Assembly (NCBI RefSeq): GCF_014697125.1
Contig: NZ_JACJRG010000032.1
Location: 1-64,000, forward strand
Direction: 5' to 3'
DNA length: 64,000 nt
Source of the DNA: Anabaena minutissima FACHB-250
Lineage (GTDB): Bacteria; Cyanobacteriota; Cyanobacteriia; Cyanobacteriales; Nostocaceae
Below are positions 7,905-17,110 of the stretch, in pieces. A program made the position numbers and the translations under genes. Under the pieces are notes generated by a model. The model was not told where the DNA came from. It saw only the letters and a program-made list of their open reading frames with translations, and did no database searches. Each line of letters opens with the position of its first letter. Positions within the stretch are counted from its first letter, which is position 1.

Positions 7905-8489
7905 ATGCTAAAGTTCCTCAAGCAAGTTGGTGATTACGCCAAAGAAGCAGTACAAGCTAGTCGTTATATTGGTGAGGGGCTATCTGTCACCTTCGACCAT
8001 ATGCGTCGCCGCCCTGTCACTGTGCAGTATCCTTACGAAAAACTGATTCCTGGTGAACGGTTTCGTGGTCGGATTCACTATGAATTTGATAAGTGTATCG
8101 CCTGCGAAGTGTGTGTGCGGGTTTGTCCGATTAACCTACCTGTAGTGGATTGGGAATTTGACAAAGCCACCAAAAAGAAAAAGCTCAAACACTACAGTAT
8201 TGATTTCGGGGTTTGTATTTTCTGCGGGAACTGTGTGGAATATTGCCCGACTAACTGTCTATCAATGACAGAAGAGTACGAGCTAGCCGCTTACGATCGC
8301 CATGAACTCAACTATGATAGTGTGGCTTTAGGTCGTCTCCCCTACAAAGTTACTGATGACCCAATGGTGACACCACTCCGGGAACTAGTTTATTTACCTA
8401 AAGGTGTTCTTGACCCCCACGACTTACCCGCCAACGCCCCTCGTGCTGGCGCACGTCCAGAAGACCTAGTAGAAACAGTAGAAAATTAA
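7905..8489 (+). CDS. ndhI: NDH-1 subunit I, ferredoxin-like (NdhI)
   Basis: A 194-residue protein with two complete [4Fe-4S] motifs: C64-x2-C67-x2-C70-x3-C74 and C104-x2-C107-x2-C110-x3-C114. These are the N6a/N6b clusters that pass electrons along the peripheral arm of NDH-1. The N-terminal stretch and a C-terminal proline-rich tail of some 30 residues match cyanobacterial NdhI. A GAGAGAGAC ribosome site precedes the ATG. It sits 64 bases after ndhA, separated by a repeat hairpin. Confidence 0.97.
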   Translation: MLKFLKQVGDYAKEAVQASRYIGEGLSVTFDHMRRRPVTVQYPYEKLIPGERFRGRIHYEFDKCIACEVCVRVCPINLPVVDWEFDKATKKKKLKHYSIDFGVCIFCGNCVEYCPTNCLSMTEEYELAAYDRHELNYDSVALGRLPYKVTDDPMVTPLRELVYLPKGVLDPHDLPANAPRAGARPEDLVETVEN

Positions 8490-8560
8490 GTGTCATTAGT
8501 CATTTGTCCTTTGCTAAAGACTAATGACCAATGACTAATGACCAATGACTAATGACTGAG
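8490..8560. repeat. Heptamer repeats between ndhI and ndhG
   Basis: The gap is almost entirely built from GTCATTAGTCATTTG and AATGACTAATGACC-type heptamers in opposite orientations, beginning one base after the ndhI stop. They can fold into an imperfect hairpin and are the same family as the element between ndhA and ndhI. Confidence 0.75.
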
Positions 8561-8570
8561 GACAAAAACA

Positions 8571-9176
8571 GTGAATCTAGCGGAAGGAGTACAACTTGTT
8601 ACCTTCGGCATACTGGCCGTGATGATGATTGGAGCAGCCCTTGGTGTGGTGCTAGCATCCAGCATTGTCTATTCTGCCTTTATGCTAGGGGGTGTGTTTA
8701 TCAGCATATCGGGTCTATACCTGTTGTTGAATGGTGATTTTGTCGCCGCCGCCCAAGTGCTGATTTATGTGGGAGCAGTAAACGTGCTGATTTTGTTCGC
8801 CATTATGTTGGTGAACAAGCGGCAGAGTTTTAGCCCCTTACCCAGTACGGGAGTGCGGAAAGTCCTGACTGCGATCGTGGCTGTAGGATTGTTTGGGCTG
8901 TTAAGTACAATGGTATTGGCTACCCCTTGGGCTGACTCTACTATTCCGGTAGTAGGAGAAAGTTCCATTGTTGTCATTGGTGAACATTTCTTCACCGACT
9001 TTTTATTACCTTTTGAATTGGCTTCTGTGTTATTGCTGATGGCGATGGTAGGAGCAATTATTTTGGCACGTCGTGAGTATCTGCCAGAAGTGACCCCAGA
9101 ATTGCCACAAACTGTGTTGACCTTACCAGAACGCCCTAGAGAACTCATAGGTGCTGGTAGCGACACCAAAGAATAA
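8571..9176 (+). CDS. ndhG: NDH-1 subunit 6 (NdhG)
   Basis: A 201-residue membrane protein with five predicted helices, equivalent to NuoJ/ND6. The conserved segment AAQVLIYVGAVNVLILFAIM near residues 60-79 is the family hallmark, including the pi-bulge helix that couples quinone reduction to proton pumping. Translation starts with GTG at 8571 directly after the heptamer repeats. The C-terminal tail after the last helix is a soluble extension of about 40 residues, normal for cyanobacterial NdhG. Confidence 0.95.
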   Translation: MNLAEGVQLVTFGILAVMMIGAALGVVLASSIVYSAFMLGGVFISISGLYLLLNGDFVAAAQVLIYVGAVNVLILFAIMLVNKRQSFSPLPSTGVRKVLTAIVAVGLFGLLSTMVLATPWADSTIPVVGESSIVVIGEHFFTDFLLPFELASVLLLMAMVGAIILARREYLPEVTPELPQTVLTLPERPRELIGAGSDTKE

Positions 9177-9213
9177 ATAGAAGCCAGATTTCGCAGAAGG
9201 AATACCAGAACTC

Positions 9214-9519
9214 ATGCAACTCCAGTATTTTTTGCTCCTTGCAGCCGCTTTATTCTGTATTGGTATTTATGGCTTAATTACTAGCCGTAACGCGGTGCGA
9301 GTGTTAATGTCAATCGAGTTATTGCTCAATGCTGTTAACTTGAATTTAATGGCATTTTCCAACTTCCTTGACTCAACATTAATTAAGGGTCAGGTTTTCA
9401 CAGTATTTGTGATTACCGTGGCAGCTGCTGAAGCGGCGGTAGGTTTAGCGATCGTGCTTGCCATTTATCGCAACCGTGATACCGTCGATATGGAGCAGTT
9501 TAATCTCCTGAAGTGGTAA
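9214..9519 (+). CDS. ndhE: NDH-1 subunit 4L (NdhE)
   Basis: A 101-residue protein with three membrane helices, equivalent to NuoK/ND4L. The conserved glutamate in MSIELLLNAVNLN (third codon of that motif) and the second in TVAAAEAAVGLAIV are the buried charges needed for proton transfer. GAAGGAATA upstream is a plausible ribosome site. It is the last gene of the ndhA-I-G-E block, and the NAD kinase frame begins within seven bases of its stop. Confidence 0.97.
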   Translation: MQLQYFLLLAAALFCIGIYGLITSRNAVRVLMSIELLLNAVNLNLMAFSNFLDSTLIKGQVFTVFVITVAAAEAAVGLAIVLAIYRNRDTVDMEQFNLLKW

Positions 9520-9525
9520 TTGCGT

Positions 9526-10446
9526 GTGCAACTCAAGCAGGTAATCATTGCTTATAAAGCGCGAGACTCCCAGAGTAAACGCTGGGCAGAAATTTGCGCT
9601 AAACAGCTAGAAACTCGCAATTGTCAGGTCTTAATGGGGCCTAGCGGGCCAAAGGATAATCCTTATCCGGTCTTTTTGGCTTCAGCCGGACAACCAATTG
9701 ATCTGGCAATTGTCCTCGGTGGTGATGGTACAGTCCTAACTAGTGCCAGACATTTAGCACCAGCAGGCATCCCCATTCTGGGGGTAAATGTAGGTGGTCA
9801 TCTAGGTTTTTTAACCGAGTCAGTAGAAGAATTTCAAGATACGGAACAAGTTTGGGATCGGCTGTTTGAAGATCGCTATGCTATTCAACGGCGGATGATG
9901 TTACAAGCAGCCGTATATGAAGGGCATCGCACAAATTTAGAACCAGTTACTGAACGTTATCTGGGGCTGAATGAATTTTGTGTCAAACCCGCTTCTGCCG
10001 ATCGCATGATCACCTCTATTCTGGAAATGGAAATTGATGGTGAAGTAGTAGATCAATATGTGGGGGATGGACTAATTGTTTCTACTCCCACAGGTTCAAC
10101 TGGTTATACTGTTTCTGCCAATGGCCCCATCATGCACGATGGTATGGAGGCGATTACCATCACGCCCATTTGTCCCATGAGTCTTTCGAGTCGCCCTATA
10201 GTTTTACCCGCAGGTTCTGTTGTGAGTATCTGGCCTTTGGGTGACTATGAGTTGACAACTAAATTGTGGATGGATGGGGTCTTAGCAACTTCAATTTGGC
10301 CTGGACATCGTGTTGATATACGCATGGCTGATTGTCGAGCTAAGTTTATTGTTTTGCGAGAGAATAATTCTTACTACCAGACGCTACGGGAAAAATTGCT
10401 CTGGGCAGGTACTAGGGTTCACTACGCTAGTAATCACCAAAATTAA
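9526..10446 (+). CDS. nadK: NAD kinase
   Basis: A 306-residue ATP-NAD kinase making NADP. G65-G66-D67-G68-T69 is the diagnostic GGDGT motif. A second motif, GDGLIVSTPTGSTGY, lies in the middle, and the beta-sandwich C-terminal domain is complete. Two non-ATG starts are possible, TTG at 9520 or GTG at 9526. The GTG gives the usual M-Q-L-K-Q start and is preferred. Because it begins six bases after ndhE, it is probably co-transcribed with the ndh genes, linking NADP supply to the complex that uses reduced ferredoxin. Cyanobacteria usually carry two NAD kinases; this is one of them. Confidence 0.93.
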   Translation: MQLKQVIIAYKARDSQSKRWAEICAKQLETRNCQVLMGPSGPKDNPYPVFLASAGQPIDLAIVLGGDGTVLTSARHLAPAGIPILGVNVGGHLGFLTESVEEFQDTEQVWDRLFEDRYAIQRRMMLQAAVYEGHRTNLEPVTERYLGLNEFCVKPASADRMITSILEMEIDGEVVDQYVGDGLIVSTPTGSTGYTVSANGPIMHDGMEAITITPICPMSLSSRPIVLPAGSVVSIWPLGDYELTTKLWMDGVLATSIWPGHRVDIRMADCRAKFIVLRENNSYYQTLREKLLWAGTRVHYASNHQN

Positions 10447-10565
10447 TAACAATGGTAATTTCTCCCTGCTACACTCCTATTACACAGGAAAGTAATTACT
10501 GAGAAATTTGATGAGCGTAGGCGTAGGCTGCCGTAGAAATCGCTTCTGCAAGCAAATTCATCATT

Positions 10566-10589
10566 AGCCCCTGGTAAGACGGGGGCTTT
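10566..10589 (+). terminator. Terminator-like hairpin after NAD kinase
   Basis: AGCCCC pairs with GGGGCT across a ten-base loop, and TTTCT follows. It lies 120 bases after the NAD kinase stop on the same strand and is a plausible end of the ndh-nadK transcript. Confidence 0.5.
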
Positions 10590-10609
10590 CTATACTCTAA
10601 GATCAGAGC

Positions 10610-10640
10610 AAAAATAATAACGTCTCCACCTACCCATAAC
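10610..10640. repeat. Remnant of MITE-like element, copy 3
   Basis: AAAATAATAACGTCTCCACC and the following TACCCATAAC match the core of the MITE-like elements at 17406-17504 and 26122-26195 with two mismatches in about 30 bases. The terminal inverted repeats are missing, so this is a decayed fragment. Confidence 0.6.
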
Positions 10641-10883
10641 TTCCGCGTAGCGGTAATAGTCGTTATGCAAACTTGATATTAGAAAAATTCTGTATCCTAT
10701 TACCAGATTTTTGCAGGAATTAAGCTCATAATAAAAACACATTACTGACCTGAAATTTCTGCATTTTATTCTCTAAACCCACGTCAATATTGCTTTAATA
10801 GGTTAATAAATAAAATCATCTATTCCTATGGTCAGTAACTTTGAGAAGTTAGGATATCTTCACATATTTAAGTTGGAAGACAG

Positions 10884-11666
10884 ATGGAAATTTCTTATAG
10901 ACACACTAAATACCCACTCAGTCCTCCTTCTGACCTCAAAGATTCTCTCATTCTGGAAACAGACAAATATATCCTCAAAATTGCATCCACGAATGAAGAG
11001 GTAGAATCTATTTTTCGCTTGCGTTTTGAAGTATTTAATCTAGAATTGGGCTTAGGATTTTCTAGTTCTAGCTTAACATCGATGGATCAAGATCAGTTTG
11101 ATGCCGTTTGTCATCATTTGATGTTGATTTGTAAAGCCACTGGTAAAACCATTGGTACTTATAGGATGCAAACTTATCAAATGGCTTCTTACAATTTAGG
11201 TTTTGATGCTGCTGATATATTTAATCTTCAGACAATTCCTCATGATGTATTGCAGGTATCTGTAGAAGTGGGACGTGCCTGTATAGCCAAAGAATATCGC
11301 AATATTCAAGCTTTATTATTACTCTGGAGAGGACTGGCGAACTATCTGATTTGCAGTGGTAATGAATATTTTTTCGGGTGTGCTTCATTACTGACGCAAT
11401 GTCCTTGGGAAGCTGCATATGCCTATGATTATTTCCAAAAAAATAATTGGATACATAAAAATATTTTGGTTTATCCGTACTCACAATATTGTTTGGATAT
11501 GCCACAAATTTGTACTAAAAAATATCATGTAGAACTGCCGAAAATCGTACAAGCATACTTGAGCATTGGGGCTAAAATATGTAGCTTCCCGGCAATTGAT
11601 CAGCATTTTAAAACCATAGATTTTCTAACGATATCTCACATTAAAGATTTTACAATATGGCATTAA
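10884..11666 (+). CDS. GNAT-type N-acyltransferase (OlsB/hemolysin-like)
   Basis: A 260-residue protein of the acyl-homoserine-lactone-synthase/GNAT type. FRLRFEVFNLELGLG near residue 45 is the conserved entry motif of the COG3176/OlsB-like family. GKTIGTYRMQ forms the central strand, and VSVEVGRACIAKEYRN carries the acyl-donor loop. Relatives move an acyl chain from acyl-ACP to an amine, as in ornithine lipid synthesis. Unlike OlsB there is no separate OlsA nearby. The gene is AT-rich and followed within 67 bases by a membrane GT-C protein, suggesting a shared role in making or decorating a surface lipid or glycan. The substrate is unknown. Confidence 0.6.
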   Translation: MEISYRHTKYPLSPPSDLKDSLILETDKYILKIASTNEEVESIFRLRFEVFNLELGLGFSSSSLTSMDQDQFDAVCHHLMLICKATGKTIGTYRMQTYQMASYNLGFDAADIFNLQTIPHDVLQVSVEVGRACIAKEYRNIQALLLLWRGLANYLICSGNEYFFGCASLLTQCPWEAAYAYDYFQKNNWIHKNILVYPYSQYCLDMPQICTKKYHVELPKIVQAYLSIGAKICSFPAIDQHFKTIDFLTISHIKDFTIWH

Positions 11667-11689
11667 TAGCGTAATACTTTGCTGTATAC

Positions 11690-11729
11690 TAATACCGTTC
11701 ATGTGTGCAGGTATAAAAAAACGGTATTA
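11690..11729. repeat. 10-bp inverted repeat before membrane protein gene
   Basis: TAATACCGTT (11690-11699) and AACGGTATTA (11720-11729) are perfect inverted copies 20 bases apart, ending four bases before the ATG at 11733. The hairpin would cover the translation start region of the downstream gene, or could be an operator. Confidence 0.55.
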
Positions 11730-11732
11730 ACA

Positions 11733-13283
11733 ATGTTAGCTAAAAAAGTAATTAATCGAATTTCGAGTTTATCTTTTCATTCTTCTTGGTTTATTATAAT
11801 TGTTTTTTCGGTTCTTGGATTTATAGGTATTATCAACCATTCAATGTGGAGAGATGAACTAAATCCTTGGCTAATTGTCAGAGATAGTGAGTCTTTTGGA
11901 GATTTAATCGCCAATATTCGTTATGAGGGTCATCCTGTTCTTTGGTATTTTTCTCTGGTATTTCTGAGAAATATTGCTGACAATCCTCTGATCATGCAAA
12001 TTTTTCATTTGATTATTACAATTTTTTCAGTTTCTATTTTTTGTTTATATAGTCCCTTTAATTATCAACAAAAATTTCTTTTTACTTTTGGTTACTTTTC
12101 TTTTTATGAATATTTATTGATTTCTAGAAATTATGCTTTTAGTATGTTGTTCGTTTTTGCTTTCTGTGCTGTTTTTTCATCCCGAAAGATAACTTATATT
12201 TATTTAGCAGTTTTATTAGGATTACTAGCTAATAGTAGTGCTTACGCTTTATTTGTATCATTTTCTTTGTCCTTGACCTTGCTAGCCGAGTTTTGTTTTG
12301 ATAGTGAACATCGACAGCAATATTTCAGCCAAACTCAAAAATACGACTTATTTTTAAGTGTTGGAATTATTATATTTTCTTTTTTATTATCTATTTATAT
12401 TATTATGCCTCCAGTCGATAGTTATCTTCATGGAGGATTAGATGATGGATGGTTAATTAAATTAGATATCCGTCATTTCTTGAGAAGTATGGGTAGATTG
12501 TTTGGTAGTTATTTTTTGATTTTACCCAAGCAAAAATGGCTTGATTTAAGCATTTGTGCTGGAATTGCATTATTCATGTTTTTTTTAACCGTAATTAAGT
12601 TAGCTAAAAAACCATTTTCAGTATTTTTATATATTGTTGGCAATTGTGTAATACTTGCATTTACTTACTTGAGATTTTCTGGTGGGCCTAGGCATTTTGG
12701 GCATTTTTATTTAATTTTGATAGCATCTTTATGGTTAGGTAGTCAGTATCAAGAATCTAGCTTTTTAATCAATAAATTTCATATTAAAGAAAAATTATTT
12801 ACCTTAGTGCAAAAAAGGTATCATATTGCTTTTATGTTAATTCTTTATGCCCACTTATTTGGAGGATTATATGGTTTTACAAGAGATATATTTATACCAT
12901 TCTCTGCTAGTCGTGAGACTGCTAATTATATTCAAGAAACTAAATTAAAACAGGAATTTATTGTAGCTAGTCGAGATGCAAATATGGCTGCATTGTCTGG
13001 TTATCTCAATCGAAAATTTTATTATCCTGAGCTTAAGAAAATGGGAAGTTTCACCCTATTTAAGCAAGGTCGTATCCCTGTCGAACAGACTGAAATATTA
13101 GAGCAAATTTATTCTCTCTTCAAAAGTGAAGTAGACACAAAGAGAATCTTACTAATTTTAAATAAAGAACTGAAGTTGACCCACAATAATTTAAAGATTA
13201 GTCCTATCAAGAATTTTGATAGAGCATGGATAGATAGTGAACGATATTACCTTTATTGGGTATATAAAGGAAGTAGTCAGTAA
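11733..13283 (+). CDS. Probable GT-C membrane glycosyltransferase
   Basis: A 516-residue integral membrane protein with roughly ten to twelve helices. The first extracytoplasmic loop contains MWRDELNPW soon after the first helix. An acidic pair (here DE) at this place is typical of GT-C enzymes of the PMT/ArnT type that use polyprenyl-phosphate sugars. RYEGHPVLWY a little further on fits the same class. The ATG at 11733 is chosen over a TTG at 11679, since the extra 18 residues lie across an inverted repeat. The coding sequence is strikingly AT-rich compared with ndh or clpB. It follows an acyltransferase gene. Confidence 0.55.
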   Translation: MLAKKVINRISSLSFHSSWFIIIVFSVLGFIGIINHSMWRDELNPWLIVRDSESFGDLIANIRYEGHPVLWYFSLVFLRNIADNPLIMQIFHLIITIFSVSIFCLYSPFNYQQKFLFTFGYFSFYEYLLISRNYAFSMLFVFAFCAVFSSRKITYIYLAVLLGLLANSSAYALFVSFSLSLTLLAEFCFDSEHRQQYFSQTQKYDLFLSVGIIIFSFLLSIYIIMPPVDSYLHGGLDDGWLIKLDIRHFLRSMGRLFGSYFLILPKQKWLDLSICAGIALFMFFLTVIKLAKKPFSVFLYIVGNCVILAFTYLRFSGGPRHFGHFYLILIASLWLGSQYQESSFLINKFHIKEKLFTLVQKRYHIAFMLILYAHLFGGLYGFTRDIFIPFSASRETANYIQETKLKQEFIVASRDANMAALSGYLNRKFYYPELKKMGSFTLFKQGRIPVEQTEILEQIYSLFKSEVDTKRILLILNKELKLTHNNLKISPIKNFDRAWIDSERYYLYWVYKGSSQ

Positions 13284-13427
13284 AAGAATTAATTTTTGCT
13301 GTAGTTATGATATTAACTAGAAGTAGAGTAAAATCTATAGCTGATAGATATTATAGGCATGATTGAGACTCTAAACCCCAAGCTATTATGTATGGGACAA
13401 CATACAGCATATAATTTGAGGTTTTGC

Positions 13428-14453
13428 ATGAAAGTAGCAGTCTTCAGCACAAAAGCCTATGATCGGCAGTTTTTAGAAGCTGCAAACTTCCCCAAGAAAC
13501 ACGATTTGGTGTTTTTTGAACCACGTCTTGACCAAGATACTGCTATCCTAGCGGCTGAATTTTCGGCGGTTTGTGTATTTGTTCATGACCAAGTTGATGC
13601 ACATACTTTAGAACTTCTGGCTTTGAGAGGAACTCGCTTAATTGCTCTTCGTTGTGCAGGTTTTAACCATGTAGACTTAGAAGCCGCAGCCAAGTTAGGA
13701 ATTACTGTAGTGCGCGTTCCTGCCTATTCACCCTATGGTGTGGCAGAACACGCTGTAGGATTGATTTTGAGCCTGAATCGCAAAATTCACCGTGCCTATA
13801 ACCGTGTCCGAGACGGTAATTTTTCTCTAGATGGACTGTTGGGATTTAACTTAAATGGGCGGACAGTAGGGTTGATTGGTACTGGTAAAATCGGGCTGAT
13901 TTTAGGACGGATTATGAAAGGCTTTGGTTGTCATATACTTGCTTATGATGTGTATCAGAATCCTGAATTAGCGGCATTAGGTGGAAAATATGTAGAATTG
14001 CCGGAATTATTTGCGAACGCCGATATTATCTCTTTGCACTGTCCCTTAACACCAGAAACACATCACCTCATTAACGATCAGGCGATCGCACAAATGAAAC
14101 CTGGTGTAATGTTAATTAATACTAGCCGAGGTGGATTGATTAACACACAGGCTGTAATTGAAGGACTTAAGACACGTAAGATAGGTTCTCTCGGTGTGGA
14201 TGTCTACGAACAGGAATCAGAATTATTTTTTGAAGACTTGTCTGGCAAAATCATTCAGGATGATGTGTTTCAACGGTTAACGACATTTCCCAACGTACTC
14301 ATCACTGGACACCAAGCATTTTTCACAGAGGAAGCATTGCGTAATATAGCAGATACCACTTTGGCTAATATTACAGACGTTGAAGATGGCCGTACTTGTG
14401 CAAATGAGCTGCGCGCTCAACCAAAAGTAGGAGACAAGGTTTTGGTGAGTTAA
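13428..14453 (+). CDS. ldhA: D-lactate dehydrogenase (2-hydroxyacid dehydrogenase)
   Basis: A 341-residue NAD-dependent D-2-hydroxyacid dehydrogenase, closest in pattern to fermentative LdhA. The Rossmann motif GLIGTGKIG is intact. The catalytic arginine lies in NTSRGG, the glutamate in DVYEQE and the histidine in ITGHQAF. The start MKVAVFSTKAYDRQF matches LdhA starts, so ATG 13428 is preferred over ATG 13359, which would add 23 unrelated residues. It would reduce pyruvate to D-lactate during dark fermentation. It stands alone and converges with the BY-kinase gene. Confidence 0.88.
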   Translation: MKVAVFSTKAYDRQFLEAANFPKKHDLVFFEPRLDQDTAILAAEFSAVCVFVHDQVDAHTLELLALRGTRLIALRCAGFNHVDLEAAAKLGITVVRVPAYSPYGVAEHAVGLILSLNRKIHRAYNRVRDGNFSLDGLLGFNLNGRTVGLIGTGKIGLILGRIMKGFGCHILAYDVYQNPELAALGGKYVELPELFANADIISLHCPLTPETHHLINDQAIAQMKPGVMLINTSRGGLINTQAVIEGLKTRKIGSLGVDVYEQESELFFEDLSGKIIQDDVFQRLTTFPNVLITGHQAFFTEEALRNIADTTLANITDVEDGRTCANELRAQPKVGDKVLVS

Positions 14454-14512
14454 TGCGTTAAATATATTGTATGGGGATGAGGCATTGTCACCTGTCACCT
14501 ATCCCCTGTCCC

Positions 14513-16711
14513 CTAACTTGCTTCATTGGCGATGATGCCAACTAAATTTAATCGATTTAAAATTTCTACAGCTTGAGTAATTTCAGTTTGAGTTACCCAA
14601 CCAATGCGTCCCACCATCATAATTCCATTGCAGAAGGAAGCGACGATTCGGGCATCAACTGTACCTAAAATGGCTGGAGCATCTATCAATACTAGGTCAT
14701 AGCTTTGCTCAAATAACTCGATGAGTTCTTTCATGCGTTGAGAACTGAGCAATTTTACTGGATCTTCTGGTACAGGCCCGGCGGTTAAAATATCGATGGA
14801 AGGGTGAATAGGTTGGATGTAGTCTTGTACATTAGTACTAGTTTCATCAACTAGTAATAGAGATAGTCCCCAATCGTTGGATAGTTGGAGAATTTTGTGA
14901 AGTTTAGGCGATCGCAGGTTAGCATCAATTAGTAGTACCCGTTGGTGCATATGAGCCGCACTCGTCGCTAACCCTAACGCCAAAGTTGTACGTCCTTCTC
15001 CTGGTAGCGCAGAAGTTACCATCAGAGAATTAAAGGGAAAGGGATACTTTAAAATCTGCGTATTTTGGTACACCATATCTAAGGTTTCGTGACAAGGTAG
15101 CCAAGAGTCAGTTTCTACCAAAGAAGGTGCTGTGTTACGCCGCCAGTTCCAAGCTAGACTCGGTAGCCGTTTTTCCATCGCATTGGATGCAAGTTTCGGC
15201 ACAGAACCTAGTAGTCTTAGGTTGCTTACTCTCTGTAAATCCTGTGCTGAATGAATCACGCGATGACGTATCCCCCAAATCAAGGCCATCACAACGCCCA
15301 AAACTGGCCCGACAACCATACCCCCAAAAACAAGTAATAGTTTGTCATAACTGTTATATGTTGCCAGAGTAGGTTCTTCTAACACTTGCCAATCAAACCC
15401 CGCCTGCGTAATTTGTAATCCTACAAACTGTTGTGTTTGCACCATTTGCTCTAACGCTTGGCGGTGAGTTGCCACTTCTGACAGTAGACGTTGAGATTCT
15501 GCTATCAAACTGGGATATTTTTTTAACTCTGCACTAATTCGCTGTTCTGATGCTACTAAACTCTTTTCGTTATTTATTAACCCTTGGGCAATTTTTTTTA
15601 ACTGGGTTAACTCCTCTACTAGTTGCTCTTGTGTTAATATTGCTACTTTTTTAGTATCTGCTGTTAGTTGCTTTGCTTCTTGTTGCAAAAGTTTTAATTG
15701 ATTCTGGCGTTGCTGTTTCAGACTTTCAATGATGGGAGAACTATCTGTATAGCGTAATTGTTGCTGCGCTAATAATTGTTCAGTTTTTTGTACCTCACTG
15801 AAAAGTGTTTGGTAGCGAATTGATTGGTTTAAACTAGAAGAAATAAGTGCTTGTTGAGTTGAAACAACTATATTCTGCTCTAAACTTTGCTGGCGATCGC
15901 GTACATTTTGCAACTCAGTACGAGTAGTTTGTAGCTGTTGTTGAGTTTCAGCCAGAGAGTTGATTAGGACTTGTCTTTGTGATTGAGGATCTAATAAATT
16001 GTGCTTCTTCCGAAAGTTTTCAAGATTGATTTCTGCCTGTTTCACCTGCTTTTGTAGTAGTGGTAGGCGAGTATTAACAACGGCTAATCCTTTATTTAAA
16101 CGTTCTTGTCGTTGCTCAATATTATAGTCCTGGTAAACTTTCTGTAAAGCTAATAAAACTTTGCGTGCTTTAACTGGATCATTATGTTGGAAGGAAACTT
16201 CAAAAACGGGAGTAACGAACTTATTTACTCCTGTTTTTCTCTCTAATTGAGTGACTTCTAGATGTAATCTTTGCCCATTAGTTGATTTGCTTTTGATGTC
16301 CCCTACAGTAATATTTGGGTAGTCTGAGCGTAGTATATTTACTGTTCTTTCCATCAACTTAGAACTCAGCATTAAATTCTTCTGAGCAGTATAGTAATCA
16401 ACTAATGGAGGCTTTGCATCAGTTGATTTAGTATCTGTACCCTGAGGAATATTATTTAAATTAGTACCTTCATATACATTGGAACTTACTAAGATTTGCA
16501 TATAACTCTTGTAAGTCGGTTTTGTCATCATAGCCAGCAGGCTAGTGACTGACATGACAATACAAGAAACTCCCAATACTATAAATCGCCGACGTAGTAA
16601 GATTTTAGATATATGTCTAAATCTTACTTGGTTTTGTGACGAGTTGGTTACAAATTCCCCTTGATTTAGACTGATTCTAGACACTAGTAAATTCCTCAAG
16701 TAATGTAACAA
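14513..16711 (-). CDS. Wzz/BY-kinase exopolysaccharide protein
   Basis: A roughly 730-residue fusion of a Wzz chain-length domain and a bacterial tyrosine kinase domain. It has a membrane helix near residues 43-65, a periplasmic Wzz region, long coiled coils from about 195 to 430, and a second helix near 455-475. A cytoplasmic P-loop ATPase follows, with Walker A SALPGEGRTT (about 562-571), Walker A' LLIDANLRSP and Walker B VLIDAPAILG. No tyrosine cluster is present at the C-terminus, which ends LVGIIANEAS, so classic tail autophosphorylation is doubtful. It would control length and export of a surface polysaccharide. The start is TTG 16711 or GTG 16684; the latter has GAGG nine bases upstream. 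Its TAG stop abuts a GGGGACA-type repeat. Confidence 0.88.
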   Translation of the reverse strand: MLHYLRNLLVSRISLNQGEFVTNSSQNQVRFRHISKILLRRRFIVLGVSCIVMSVTSLLAMMTKPTYKSYMQILVSSNVYEGTNLNNIPQGTDTKSTDAKPPLVDYYTAQKNLMLSSKLMERTVNILRSDYPNITVGDIKSKSTNGQRLHLEVTQLERKTGVNKFVTPVFEVSFQHNDPVKARKVLLALQKVYQDYNIEQRQERLNKGLAVVNTRLPLLQKQVKQAEINLENFRKKHNLLDPQSQRQVLINSLAETQQQLQTTRTELQNVRDRQQSLEQNIVVSTQQALISSSLNQSIRYQTLFSEVQKTEQLLAQQQLRYTDSSPIIESLKQQRQNQLKLLQQEAKQLTADTKKVAILTQEQLVEELTQLKKIAQGLINNEKSLVASEQRISAELKKYPSLIAESQRLLSEVATHRQALEQMVQTQQFVGLQITQAGFDWQVLEEPTLATYNSYDKLLLVFGGMVVGPVLGVVMALIWGIRHRVIHSAQDLQRVSNLRLLGSVPKLASNAMEKRLPSLAWNWRRNTAPSLVETDSWLPCHETLDMVYQNTQILKYPFPFNSLMVTSALPGEGRTTLALGLATSAAHMHQRVLLIDANLRSPKLHKILQLSNDWGLSLLLVDETSTNVQDYIQPIHPSIDILTAGPVPEDPVKLLSSQRMKELIELFEQSYDLVLIDAPAILGTVDARIVASFCNGIMMVGRIGWVTQTEITQAVEILNRLNLVGIIANEAS

Positions 16712-17061
16712 TGTATCTATAAAATGATAAGAATTTCTCCAAAAATAATAGATAAATAGAAATTAATGTGGAGACATAGAGCATAAAATAATCTTCTTTT
16801 CTGAATCATGTCAACTATCTCTAGAATTTTTTACTGTATCCTTATTTAATAATTCCAAGTATTTTTTAATATATCTAAATTAAATATTTCTAGTAATCTT
16901 TGTAGTTATGAATGATTCTAGTACAACCTAAAACTAGCAATATGATTAGTATTAAGTCACAAGCTAAAGATAAAATGTGACACCAAAAACTACCATTATT
17001 GTTATTTAAATCACCAAAAAAGTTAATCAGAAATTAATAAAAATCTCGAAAACCCTTAAAT

Positions 17062-17110
17062 AATAGTTATTTCGGACTATTTGAGTGATTGAAAAATAGT
17101 TACTTCCGAA
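17062..17110. promoter_or_regulatory. Paired direct repeats upstream of BY-kinase
   Basis: AATAGTTATTTCGGA (17062-17076) and AATAGTTACTTCCGAA (17095-17110) are near-identical and start 33 bases apart, about three helical turns. They lie about 350-400 bases upstream of the kinase start. The phasing would suit a regulator binding one DNA face, but no known consensus is recognised. Confidence 0.3.

Larger units (their letters stand above)
10447..10883. other. Intergenic region after NAD kinase
   Basis: Contains a terminator-like hairpin (10566-10589) and a remnant of the MITE-like element found complete at 26122-26195 (10610-10640). About 200 bases of plain AT-rich sequence before the acyltransferase probably hold its promoter. 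No further gene is seen. Confidence 0.5.
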
